Origin: DATAEG01 sp963703085
GTDB lineage: Bacteria; Actinomycetota; Actinomycetes; Mycobacteriales; Jatrophihabitantaceae
DNA: 64,000 bases
Direction of reading: 5' to 3'
Assembly (NCBI GenBank): GCA_963703085.1
Contig: OY969789.1
Span: 1,612,001 to 1,676,000 of the forward strand
The notes under the pieces were generated by a model that ran no database searches, was not told the origin of the DNA, and saw only the letters and a list, made by a program, of their open reading frames with translations. This document shows positions 26,003 through 33,932 of this stretch, piece by piece (the first letter of the stretch is position 1; every line of letters starts with the position of its first letter). The position numbers and the translations under genes are program-made.

Positions 26003-26746
26003 GTGCACATCGTCCTTCTCACCTCAGCCGCGCAGCCGACGGCTGAGGTACTGCCGTCCCTGGGACTGCTCTCGCACCGGGTGACGGTGCTGCCGGCCGA
26101 CCCGACCTCCTTGCTCACCGCGCCGGACGGGGACGTGATCGTCCTCGACGCGCGCCGCGATCTCACCCAGGCGCGGGCCTTCACCCGGGTGCTGCGCGCC
26201 GCGGAGACCGCAGTACCGGTGATCGCGGTGCTGTCCGAGGGCGGCCTCGTCGCGCTCAGTGCGGAATGGCAGGTAGACGACGTGGTCCTGGACACCGCCG
26301 GTCCGGCTGAGCTCGACGCCCGACTGCGGCTGGCCATCGCCCGCAGCACCGTCGCCGACGACGCCGCCGAGCCCGACGTCATCCGAGTCGGCGACCTCGT
26401 CATCGACGAGACCACCTACACCGCCAAAGTGCGGGCCAGCACGCTCGACCTCACATACAAGGAGTTCGAGCTGCTGAAGTACCTCGCCCAGCAACCGAAC
26501 CGGGTGTTCACCCGAGCCCGGCTCCTGCAGGACGTCTGGGGCTACGACTACTTCGGCGGCACCCGCACCGTGGACGTGCACGTGCGCCGGCTACGCGCGA
26601 AGCTCGGCACCGAGCACGAAGCGCTGATCGGCACCGTGCGCAATGTCGGCTACAAGTTCGTCCGTCCGGCCGGCACCCGCGACGAGGCTCGACCGGCCAC
26701 GCCTGCCGCCCGGACCCGCTCGGAGCTGGATACCGTCACCGGGTGA
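26003..26746 (+). CDS. glnR: Nitrogen regulator GlnR (orphan OmpR-type response regulator)
   Basis: 247 residues. The atypical receiver (residues 1-125) lacks the usual phosphorylation pocket; VIVLDARRDLTQARAF keeps the Asp. The C-terminal winged helix is near-identical in pattern to actinobacterial GlnR: LDLTYKEFELLKYLAQQPNR, VFTRARLLQDVWGYDYFGGT, RTVDVHVRRLRAKLG, LIGTVRNVGYKFVRP. The GTG at 26003 has SD CTGGAGG. The adjacent mshD (GTGA overlap) matches Rv0818-Rv0819. Expected to control glutamine and ammonium genes elsewhere in the genome. Confidence 0.9.
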   Translation: MHIVLLTSAAQPTAEVLPSLGLLSHRVTVLPADPTSLLTAPDGDVIVLDARRDLTQARAFTRVLRAAETAVPVIAVLSEGGLVALSAEWQVDDVVLDTAGPAELDARLRLAIARSTVADDAAEPDVIRVGDLVIDETTYTAKVRASTLDLTYKEFELLKYLAQQPNRVFTRARLLQDVWGYDYFGGTRTVDVHVRRLRAKLGTEHEALIGTVRNVGYKFVRPAGTRDEARPATPAARTRSELDTVTG

Positions 26747-27645
26747 GCTCCCTTCCGCCGCTGCGGCAGCTGCGCGACGAGCAGGTGCAGGCAGTGCGGA
26801 CGCTGGCCCGGGCTATCGAGGCCGCGGACGGCGCCCCGCCGCTCAGCGACCAAGCGCTGGTGCAGCTCAGTTCCGATTCCGGGCAGATTCAACATTTCCT
26901 GCTCCCCGACAGCGAAGGGCTACCGCTCGGCTACGCCCAAATCGCGCACAGCGAGCACGCCGCCAACGCCGAACTGGCCGTGGCGGCCGAGGGCGACCGG
27001 GCAGCGCGCACCGCCGCGCTGCTCACTGCAGTCGAACCTGCAGCGGCGGGAACCCCGCTCCTCGTCTGGTCGCACGGCACGCGCTCACCGATCGGGCCGG
27101 TGCTCGCCGCGCGCGGCTACGCCGAACGACGCACCCTGCTGCAGCTGGCTCGTTCGTTGCCCGAGGCGATGCCCAAGGTCGACGTGCCGGGCGTGCGTAT
27201 CCAGACCTTCCGGGTTGGCGCGGATGAGGACGCGTGGCTCACCGTCAACGCGCGCGCGTTCGCCGAGCACGCCGAACAAGCCAACTTGCGCATCAGCGAT
27301 CTGCTGGCCCGCGAAGCCGCGGACTGGTTCGACCCGGCCGGCTTTCTGCTCGCCGTCGACGAAGCCGGCGCGCTGCTCGGCTTCCACTGGACGAAGGTGC
27401 ACCCCGCCGGCGACGGCAGTCCGCCCGTCGGCGAGGTGTACGTGCTCGGCGTGGACCCCGCGGCTCAGGGCCGCCGGCTGGGTGCCGCACTGCTCAACGC
27501 CGGGCTGAACCACCTGTACGAGCGGGGAGTGCGGCAGGTGATGCTCTACGCCGACGACGCCAACACCCGCGCGGTACAGCTCTACGAACGGTCCGGTTTC
27601 ACCGTCACCGGCACGGACACCCAATATCAGCGCGCGGTGAGCTGA
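26743..27645 (+). CDS. mshD: Mycothiol synthase (final acetyltransferase)
   Basis: 300-residue protein made of two GNAT domains; acetylates Cys-GlcN-Ins to mycothiol. The active C-terminal GNAT has VGEVYVLGVDPAAQGRRLGA, the acetyl-CoA loop Q-G-R-R-L-G, and AVQLYERSGFTVTGTDTQY. The middle region VNARAFAEHAEQANLRISDL is characteristic of MshD. Starts with GTG inside the glnR stop, so thiol synthesis and nitrogen regulation share a transcript. Confidence 0.93.
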   Translation: MSSLPPLRQLRDEQVQAVRTLARAIEAADGAPPLSDQALVQLSSDSGQIQHFLLPDSEGLPLGYAQIAHSEHAANAELAVAAEGDRAARTAALLTAVEPAAAGTPLLVWSHGTRSPIGPVLAARGYAERRTLLQLARSLPEAMPKVDVPGVRIQTFRVGADEDAWLTVNARAFAEHAEQANLRISDLLAREAADWFDPAGFLLAVDEAGALLGFHWTKVHPAGDGSPPVGEVYVLGVDPAAQGRRLGAALLNAGLNHLYERGVRQVMLYADDANTRAVQLYERSGFTVTGTDTQYQRAVS

Positions 27646-27719
27646 GACCAGCCGCCCGGCCTCGATTCACCTGGTGGCCACATTCACGATCGGGCAATGT
27701 CACGCCACCGGTCGGTGAC

Positions 27720-27741
27720 GTTCACCCGGCGTTCATCCGCG
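27720..27741 (+). promoter_or_regulatory. Pho box upstream of pstS
   Basis: GTTCACCCGGC (27720-27730) is followed directly by GTTCATCCGCG (27731-27741), an exact 11-bp direct repeat in the PhoP/RegX3 consensus. Weaker TTCAC units lie at 27664 and 27681. It is 73 bp upstream of the pstS start, as expected for phosphate-starvation activation. Confidence 0.8.
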
Positions 27742-27813
27742 GCTGGGTAGCCCGCCACCTCATCCCCTTAACGTCGGCGACGTCAATGTCGTCATGTCGA
27801 AGGGAACCACCAC

Positions 27814-28932
27814 GTGAAGCTCACCCGGGTACCGACCGCCTTGCGGCTGGTCGGTGTCGTCATGGCGGGCTCGCTCGCACTCGCGGCCTGCGGCTCGAGC
27901 GCCGACAACAACGGCGGCTCCAGCAAGGGCTCGACCGGCGCCACCGCGTCGGTGGACTGCCAGACCGGCACGTTGAAGTCGGACGGCTCGACCGCTCAGC
28001 AGAACGCGATGACGCAGTGGATCAAGGACTACCAAACCAAGTGCAGCGGCGCGACGATCAACTACGGTGGTGGCGGCTCCGGGCAAGGTGTCACCGATTT
28101 CACCAATAAGCAGGTCGATTTCGCCGGCTCGGACGCCGCACTGAATGCCGACAAGGGCGAAGTGAGCAAGGCTGCGACGGCGTGCGCCGGCCCGGCCATC
28201 GATCTGCCCATGGTCACCGGCCCGATCGCACTCGGCTTCAACGTGAAGGGCGTCACGGACCTCACCCTCACGCCGGACGTGATCGCCAAGATCTTCCTCG
28301 GCAAGATCACGACGTGGAACGACCCGGCCATCAAGGCGATCAACGCGAGCGCGAACCTTCCCTCGACGCGGATCACCGTGTTCAGCCGGTCGGACCAGTC
28401 GGGTACCACCCAGAACTTCGAGAAGTACCTGCAGGCGTCAGCGCCGAGCGTCTGGACCGGGGAACCGTCCAAGCAGTGGTCCGGCGCCGGACAGGGCAAG
28501 AAGGGCAACCAACTGGTGGGTCAAGCGGTGCAGTCGACCGACGGGTCCATCGCCTACGTCGAGTGGTCCTACGCCATCCAGAACAACCTCAGCACCGCCA
28601 AGGTCGACAACGGCGCCGGTGCGGTTGAACTCAGCGCCGAGACCGCCGGCAAGACGATCGCGACGGCCAAGGTGGCGCCCAACGGTCCCGGCGACCTGTC
28701 ACTGAAGTTGGATTACGCAACCAAGACCGCCGGCGCGTACCCGATCGTCCTGGTCACCTACGAGATCGTGTGCAGCAAGTACAACGACGCGAAGGTCGGC
28801 GCGCTGGTCAAGTCGTTCATGAACTACATCGTGAGCGAGGAAGCACAGAACAGCGTGCACGACCTCGGGTACGCGGCACTCCCGGATTCGGTCCGCACCC
28901 AGGTACAGGCAGCGATCGAGAAGATCAGCTGA
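27814..28932 (+). CDS. pstS: Phosphate-binding lipoprotein PstS
   Basis: 372 residues. A lipoprotein signal with lipobox SLALAACGSS, low-complexity Gly/Ser linker, then the periplasmic-binding fold: GSTAQQNAMTQWI, YGGGGSGQGVTDFTNKQVDF, AGSDAAL, FSRSDQSGTTQNFEKYL, YVEWSYA. The phosphate-contact Ser/Thr/Asp/Arg pattern is intact. GTG start. First gene of pstSCAB under a clear Pho box; a strong hairpin follows and probably keeps PstS more abundant than the membrane subunits. Confidence 0.95.
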   Translation: MKLTRVPTALRLVGVVMAGSLALAACGSSADNNGGSSKGSTGATASVDCQTGTLKSDGSTAQQNAMTQWIKDYQTKCSGATINYGGGGSGQGVTDFTNKQVDFAGSDAALNADKGEVSKAATACAGPAIDLPMVTGPIALGFNVKGVTDLTLTPDVIAKIFLGKITTWNDPAIKAINASANLPSTRITVFSRSDQSGTTQNFEKYLQASAPSVWTGEPSKQWSGAGQGKKGNQLVGQAVQSTDGSIAYVEWSYAIQNNLSTAKVDNGAGAVELSAETAGKTIATAKVAPNGPGDLSLKLDYATKTAGAYPIVLVTYEIVCSKYNDAKVGALVKSFMNYIVSEEAQNSVHDLGYAALPDSVRTQVQAAIEKIS

Positions 28933-28973
28933 CGAGCTGAGCGTCGGTAACCATTAGATTCACCAGAACGACG

Positions 28974-29023
28974 CGGCCCTGCCGGAGCAGTCGGTGCACC
29001 ACCGGCGAACTCCGGCAGGGCCG
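28974..29023 (+). terminator. Intercistronic hairpin between pstS and pstC
   Basis: 14-bp perfect stem CGGCCCTGCCGGAG (28974-28987) / CTCCGGCAGGGCCG (29010-29023) with a 22-nt loop, 41 bp after the pstS stop. No U-tract. Probably a partial terminator or 3' stabiliser that sets the ratio of binding protein to transporter. Confidence 0.65.
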
Positions 29024-29071
29024 AGCGTCGTCACAGGCGAAAGCGTCAACCTGATGCCAGAGCGAGAGATC

Positions 29072-30172
29072 ATGACCGAACGCAAGCCCGCTCTGCCGCC
29101 GGCCGCCGCGGGGGGCGACCCGGAGCCGTTGCCCGCAAGCGCGGCCTCCGGTGCGCCGTCACCCGTCGTCGTCGGGTCAGCGGAACCGGTGGGCATCTCC
29201 ACGCTGGCCGACGCACCCCCGGTGTCCGGTGCCGGGTCGCTCAGCGGGTCCGGCGGGCGGCCCCGGATCGGGGACCGGCTGTTCGGCGGGATGGCCGCCG
29301 GCTCGGGGGCGTTCATTGTCGTATTGATCGCGCTGGTCGCGGTCTTCCTGCTCACCCAGGCGATCCCGATCATCGCCAAGGACAAGTCGAACTTCCTGCT
29401 GTCCCGGCAGTTCCAGGTGAGCAACGAGCCGCTGCATTTCGGGGTGCTGGACCTGCTCTGGGTGACGGTTATCAGCTCGGCGGTGGCGTTGCTGCTCGCC
29501 GTGCCGGTCGCCGTCGGCATTGCACTGTTCATGACCCACTACGCGCCCGCCGCGCTGCGCAAGCCGGTCGCCTACGTGGTCGACCTGCTGGCGGCGATCC
29601 CGTCCATCATCTACGGGATCTGGGGAATCTATGTGCTCGCGCCGCATCTGGCGGGAGTCCAGCGCGCGCTCTACCACCTCGATTTCATCCCGCTGTTCGC
29701 CGACAAGGGCGTCGTCACGGGAAGCATCTTCAACGCGTCGATCGTGCTGGCGATCATGATCCTGCCGATCGTCACCGCGATCAGCCGGGACGTGTTCGAG
29801 CGAACGCCGAAGCACAATATCGAAGCGGCCTGGGCGCTGGGCGCGACGAAGTGGGAGATGATCCGCATGGCGGTGCTCCCGCACGGTCGGCCGGGGCTGG
29901 TCAGCGGCGCGATGCTGGGACTCGGGCGCGCGTTGGGCGAGACCATCGCCGTCATGCTCATCCTGAGCAAGCCGCCCATCAACGCATCGTTCACGCCGTC
30001 CCTGTTTGCCGGAGGGCAGACTTTCGCCTCGCTCATCGGCCTGAACATGCAAGAGGCGAACGGCCGAATCCAGACCGGCGCCTACATCTCGGCCGGCCTG
30101 GTTCTGTTCATCCTGACGTTCGCGGTCAACGCGTCCGCGCGGGCCATCGTGACGCGTCGTAAGGACTACTGA
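29072..30172 (+). CDS. pstC: Phosphate ABC transporter permease PstC
   Basis: 366-residue inner-membrane permease with six core helices and a long Pro/Ala/Gly-rich cytoplasmic N terminus (about 75 residues) absent from E. coli PstC. The EAA loop is EAAWALGATKWEMIRMAVLP, followed by LGLGRALGETIAVMLIL. The ATG at 29072 is used; upstream in-frame codons overlap the hairpin. The stop overlaps pstA start (TGATG). Confidence 0.94.
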   Translation: MTERKPALPPAAAGGDPEPLPASAASGAPSPVVVGSAEPVGISTLADAPPVSGAGSLSGSGGRPRIGDRLFGGMAAGSGAFIVVLIALVAVFLLTQAIPIIAKDKSNFLLSRQFQVSNEPLHFGVLDLLWVTVISSAVALLLAVPVAVGIALFMTHYAPAALRKPVAYVVDLLAAIPSIIYGIWGIYVLAPHLAGVQRALYHLDFIPLFADKGVVTGSIFNASIVLAIMILPIVTAISRDVFERTPKHNIEAAWALGATKWEMIRMAVLPHGRPGLVSGAMLGLGRALGETIAVMLILSKPPINASFTPSLFAGGQTFASLIGLNMQEANGRIQTGAYISAGLVLFILTFAVNASARAIVTRRKDY

Positions 30173-31107
30173 TGAGCACTGTGTCCACCGCGCTCTCGGC
30201 GACACCCGGCCGGGGGCTGCGCAAGGCGAAGAACACGCTGGCCACCGTATTGGTCTACCTGTCCTTCGCGATCGCGTTGGTGCCGCTGGTGTGGCTGCTC
30301 TGGACGGTGGTGAGCAAGGGCCTCAATGCCATCACCCGCAACGGCTGGTTCACCCACAGCCAGCGGAATCTGACCTACACCGATTCCGGCGGCGGCGCCT
30401 ATCACGCCATCCTCGGCACCGCCGAGCAAGTGGCGCTGTGCACCGTCATCGCCGTGCCGATCTCGCTGCTGGTGGCGGTGTACCTCGTCGAATACGGCCG
30501 CGGGCCGCTGGCCCGGACCGCGACCTTCATGGTCGACATCCTGACCGGCATCCCGTCGATCGTCGCCGCACTGTTCATCTATGCCGTCTTCATCGGCACC
30601 TTCCACGGCCAGCGCGCCGGGTGGTTGGTGTCACTCGCCCTGGTGATGCTGATGATCCCGGTGATCGTGCGCACCACCGAGGAGATGCTCAAGCTGGTGC
30701 CGAACGAGTTGCGCGAGGCGGCCTACGCATTGGGCGTGCCGAAATGGCGCACGATCCTGCGCATCGTCATCCCGACTGCACTGACCGGCATCATCACCGG
30801 CATCGTCCTCGGCATCGCCCGGGTGGCCGGCGAGACTGCGCCGTTGCTGATCCTGGTGGGGTACGCACCGGGCATCAACACGAACCTGTTCGGCGGCGCC
30901 CAGGCCTCCCTGCCGGGGATGATCAACGAAGAGACGCTCAACTTCAACAGCGGCGGCACCTACCGGTTGGTCAACGGCAAGCCCACGCTGGTGCACAACT
31001 TCGCCATCGACCGGCTCTGGGGCGCGGCGCTGACGCTCATCGTCATCGTCATGGCGCTGAACCTCATCGCCCGGCTCATCGGCCGATTCAGCAAGGTCAC
31101 GCACTGA
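30172..31107 (+). CDS. pstA: Phosphate ABC transporter permease PstA
   Basis: 311 residues, six transmembrane helices. EAA loop REAAYALGVPKWRTILRIVI followed by GIARVAGETAPLLILVGYAP is the PstA signature. ATG overlaps the pstC stop, ensuring equal synthesis of the heterodimer. pstB begins 55 bp downstream behind its own SD. Confidence 0.95.
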   Translation: MSTVSTALSATPGRGLRKAKNTLATVLVYLSFAIALVPLVWLLWTVVSKGLNAITRNGWFTHSQRNLTYTDSGGGAYHAILGTAEQVALCTVIAVPISLLVAVYLVEYGRGPLARTATFMVDILTGIPSIVAALFIYAVFIGTFHGQRAGWLVSLALVMLMIPVIVRTTEEMLKLVPNELREAAYALGVPKWRTILRIVIPTALTGIITGIVLGIARVAGETAPLLILVGYAPGINTNLFGGAQASLPGMINEETLNFNSGGTYRLVNGKPTLVHNFAIDRLWGAALTLIVIVMALNLIARLIGRFSKVTH

Positions 31108-31162
31108 CGGGTGCGATCGCGCACCCGACCGGGACCGTCCAACAAGAAGGAAGCAGCCGCAC

Positions 31163-31942
31163 ATGGCCAAGCGCATCGATGCCGACAACCTCGACATCTA
31201 CTACGGGAAGTTCCTCGCGGTCAGCGGGGTGAACCTGACCATCGAGCCGCGCAGCGTCACCGCCTTCATCGGGCCGTCCGGATGCGGCAAGTCGACCGTG
31301 TTGCGCACCCTGAACCGGATGCACGAAGTCGTGGCCGGCGCACGAGTAGAAGGGAAGGTGCTGCTCGACGGCGACGACATCTACGCCAGCAACGTCGACC
31401 CGGTCGACGTGCGCCGGACCATCGGCATGGTCTTCCAACGGCCCAATCCGTTTCCCACTATGTCGATCTACGACAACGTGGTGGCCGGCCTGAAGCTGCA
31501 GTCGAGTCGGCTCAAGCGCTCAGCGCTGGACTCCGTCGTCGAGAAGTCGCTGCGAGGCGCCAACCTGTGGGACGAGGTCAAGAACCGGCTGAGCAAGTCC
31601 GGGGCGAGCCTTTCCGGTGGCCAGCAGCAGCGGCTGTGCATCGCCCGGGCCATCGCCGTCGAGCCGCAGGTCCTGCTGATGGACGAACCCTGCTCTGCGC
31701 TGGACCCGATCTCCACCCTCGCGATCGAGGACCTCATCCAGGAGCTGCGCAAGCGGTTCACCATCGTGATCGTCACGCACAACATGCAGCAGGCGGCCCG
31801 GGTGAGCGAGCGCACCGCGTTCTTCAACCTTGCCGGACTGGGCAAGCCGGGCCAGCTGGTCGAGATGGATGAGACGCAGAAGATCTTCTCCAACCCGACC
31901 GATCGCCGCACCGAGGACTACATTTCCGGACGCTTCGGCTGA
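31163..31942 (+). CDS. pstB: Phosphate ABC transporter ATP-binding protein PstB
   Basis: 259-residue ATPase. Walker A GPSGCGKSTVLR, Q-loop VFQRPNPFPTMSIYDNV (PstB-specific), signature SLSGGQQQRLCIARA, Walker B VLLMDEPCSALDP, and H-loop IVTHNMQQA. SD AGAAGGAAG precedes the ATG. Last gene of pstSCAB; phoU is not in the operon but at 0.9 kb. Confidence 0.96.
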   Translation: MAKRIDADNLDIYYGKFLAVSGVNLTIEPRSVTAFIGPSGCGKSTVLRTLNRMHEVVAGARVEGKVLLDGDDIYASNVDPVDVRRTIGMVFQRPNPFPTMSIYDNVVAGLKLQSSRLKRSALDSVVEKSLRGANLWDEVKNRLSKSGASLSGGQQQRLCIARAIAVEPQVLLMDEPCSALDPISTLAIEDLIQELRKRFTIVIVTHNMQQAARVSERTAFFNLAGLGKPGQLVEMDETQKIFSNPTDRRTEDYISGRFG

Positions 31943-32004
31943 GCTCGGCGCGATCTGCGGCTAGGGTCGCGGTACCTGCCTGCGGCACCGACACGGGAGT
32001 CGTG

Positions 32005-32586
32005 ATGGACCAGCGCCGAACCATGGCCGAGATCAACGAGGCGTTCCGCGAGAAGTTCGGCGAGGACGTCGGCTTCGACGGTTTGTGGATCGTGTGGCAC
32101 ACCATGCGGGCGGCAGCGTCAATCCGCCGCTACCTCGAACGCGGCGAACTCAGCAAATACAACATGACCTGGAGCGGGCTGGTGGTGCTCACCCAGCTCT
32201 GGTTGTACGGCGACACCCCTAGCCACGAGATCGCTCACCAAGCGTCCATCTCGAAGGGAACGCTGACCGGAGTCGTCTCCACGCTGGAGGCTCGCGGTTG
32301 GTTGACCCGCGGTGGCGCTGAGGACCGGCGGCTGGTGATGCTCTCACTCACCCCGGCCGGGGAGGAGTTGGTCACCCTCCTGCTGCCCAAGTTCCAGCGA
32401 TACGACGAGGGGGTCGTCGTAGGCCTCACTGCGGACGACCGCGAACAACTCGTCAACGGCTTGCGGTCATTGATCAGGAACGCGGAGGCCGACCTGGGCG
32501 ACGATCCGAGCAGCCCGGCGGGGAAAAGACAAGGAGATGGTGGGTCGAGTTCCCCCCAGACCTCGACCCACCATCTCCTTGCGTGA
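32005..32586 (+). CDS. MarR-family regulator 1
   Basis: 193 residues. Winged-helix core with SHEIAHQASISKGTLTGVVS (recognition helix), LEARGWLTRGGAEDRRLVML (beta wing with the conserved D-x-R) and an N-terminal WIVWHTMRAAASIRRYLERG dimer helix. ATG at 32005, with GGGAG 6 nt upstream, is preferred over the adjacent GTG at 32002. The last 19 codons encode a hairpin (see 32531), so the C-terminal tail KRQGDGGSSSPQTSTHHLLA is unusual. First of three tandem MarR genes. Confidence 0.85.
   Translation: MDQRRTMAEINEAFREKFGEDVGFDGLWIVWHTMRAAASIRRYLERGELSKYNMTWSGLVVLTQLWLYGDTPSHEIAHQASISKGTLTGVVSTLEARGWLTRGGAEDRRLVMLSLTPAGEELVTLLLPKFQRYDEGVVVGLTADDREQLVNGLRSLIRNAEADLGDDPSSPAGKRQGDGGSSSPQTSTHHLLA
32531..32580 (+). 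terminator. Hairpin inside the 3' end of the first MarR gene
   Basis: 19-bp perfect stem AAGGAGATGGTGGGTCGAG (32531-32549) / CTCGACCCACCATCTCCTT (32562-32580) with a 12-nt loop; the gene stop is at 32584. The strongest stem in the window. It is translated as part of the MarR C terminus, so terminator and coding sequence overlap. Confidence 0.7.
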
Positions 32587-32708
32587 GGCTGAACGCTTCT
32601 CCGACCCCCCAGTACGGATGTGTCGCCTCGGCGGCCTGCACGGCCTTCCGGCGATGCGAGAATCGCTCCGCGATTCCGGTCTACCGGGCGGCCTTGCATG
32701 ACGCTTTC

Positions 32709-32753
32709 GCTAGCTTGGCATCCCAGCTAGTTCCTGTCAAGCTAGCTGACAGG
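32709..32753. promoter_or_regulatory. Candidate MarR operator before the second MarR gene
   Basis: CCTGTCA-AGCTAGC-TGACAGG (32733-32753) is a near-perfect 21-bp palindrome. It overlaps a wider inverted pair GCTAGCTTG (32709-32717) / CAAGCTAGC (32738-32746). The site is 69 bp upstream of the second MarR start, typical for an autoregulatory MarR box. Confidence 0.6.
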
Positions 32754-32821
32754 CAGTGTTTGTCTGGACCACGGTTCGCCAACCAAGAAGCAAATTCACC
32801 CCCCGAGGAGAGTGCGCGCGC

Positions 32822-33283
32822 GTGAGCAGTGATCTGTCGTCCGAAGAGGTCGTCACCTGTTGGGGCCTGGTTGAGGAAGGATTCCGGAACACCCACCGCG
32901 TCATCGCAACTGAAATCGAAGAAACCGGCCTGCCGGTTCAGTGGTTCGAAGTGCTCATCCGGTTGCTCCGCACGCCCGAGCACCGACTGCCGATGAACAA
33001 GCTGGCCGCAGATATCGACATGACCAGCGGCGGCTACACCAAGCTGGTGGATCGGCTGGAATCAGCCGAGATGGTGGAGCGGGTCCCCGCCGTGGACGAT
33101 CGGCGCGTCATCTACACCTCTCTCACCGCGGCCGGCAAGCGGGCTGCCGAGGAGTCCCTGAGCCGGCATGAATCGCATCTCAAGGAGGTCGTCCTGGGCG
33201 TGCTCAGCGGTGCGCAACTGAGGACGTTGGCCGAGTTGATGCGCAAGCTTCGTGACGCTCACGCAGTCAGCGACACGGACTGA
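32822..33283 (+). CDS. MarR-family regulator 2
   Basis: 153 residues. LPVQWFEVLIRLLRTPEHRL, MNKLAADIDMTSGGYTKLVD recognition helix and RVPAVDDRRVIYTSLTAAGK wing are canonical. GTG start at 32822 with AGGAG about 12 nt upstream; in-frame codons further upstream overlap the operator palindrome. Probable autoregulation. No metabolic gene lies next to it, so targets are unknown. Confidence 0.85.
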   Translation: MSSDLSSEEVVTCWGLVEEGFRNTHRVIATEIEETGLPVQWFEVLIRLLRTPEHRLPMNKLAADIDMTSGGYTKLVDRLESAEMVERVPAVDDRRVIYTSLTAAGKRAAEESLSRHESHLKEVVLGVLSGAQLRTLAELMRKLRDAHAVSDTD

Positions 33284-33360
33284 CCCTCGTTTTACCCGGC
33301 TGGTGGACGCGTCGGGTAGCTTCATCGGGGAATCTCGACTATCAAAATCCTGGGAGACGA

Positions 33361-33906
33361 GTGTCCGACGAGTCCGCTGCCCGCACCTCGGCAGACCAGT
33401 CCCACGCAGCTGAGCAAGCCGTCGGACCGCCGTCGGATCTGCCGCCTTCGGAGACCCAAATCATGCGGGCCGTGCGGCTGGTCATCCTGGCCGGTGAACG
33501 GCTCCGACAACGGCTGGCCGCCGAGTTGGGTATCGGCATCTCGGAAATTCTTGCGCTCGGTCACCTCTTTCACGACGGCGAATTGACCCCACGCGATCTC
33601 AGCGATCGGATGAATCTGTCCTCAGGGACGATGACCGCCCTGGTGGACCGGCTGGAGGAGTCCGGCCTCGCCACCCGCGGTCCCAACCCGACCGACCGGC
33701 GCAGCCAATTCGTGTCGATCACCGGGGCCGGCAGCGACGCCATGGAAGGCGTGTACGCCCGGCTGGATGTCTCCGCACAGCGGGCGATCAATCCCCTTGG
33801 GCCCGACCAGCGCCGCGAATTCATCGCACTGGTCACCGACATAGCCACCGAGATGGACAAGTTCGCGCGCTCGGACGACGCCGAGCTGGAGACGTTCGCC
33901 GACTGA
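33361..33906 (+). CDS. MarR-family regulator 3
   Basis: 181 residues. A disordered N terminus (about 30 residues) precedes SETQIMRAVRLVILAGERLR, LTPRDLSDRMNLSSGTMTAL recognition helix, and GLATRGPNPTDRRSQFVSIT wing. GTG start with GGGAGA SD. Convergent with the sialidase gene, whose stop is 27 bp away. Sequence differs from the other two MarR proteins, so this is not a recent triplication. Confidence 0.85.
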   Translation: MSDESAARTSADQSHAAEQAVGPPSDLPPSETQIMRAVRLVILAGERLRQRLAAELGIGISEILALGHLFHDGELTPRDLSDRMNLSSGTMTALVDRLEESGLATRGPNPTDRRSQFVSITGAGSDAMEGVYARLDVSAQRAINPLGPDQRREFIALVTDIATEMDKFARSDDAELETFAD

Positions 33907-33932
33907 CGTCCAGCCGCCCAGGCCGTTGCCGG

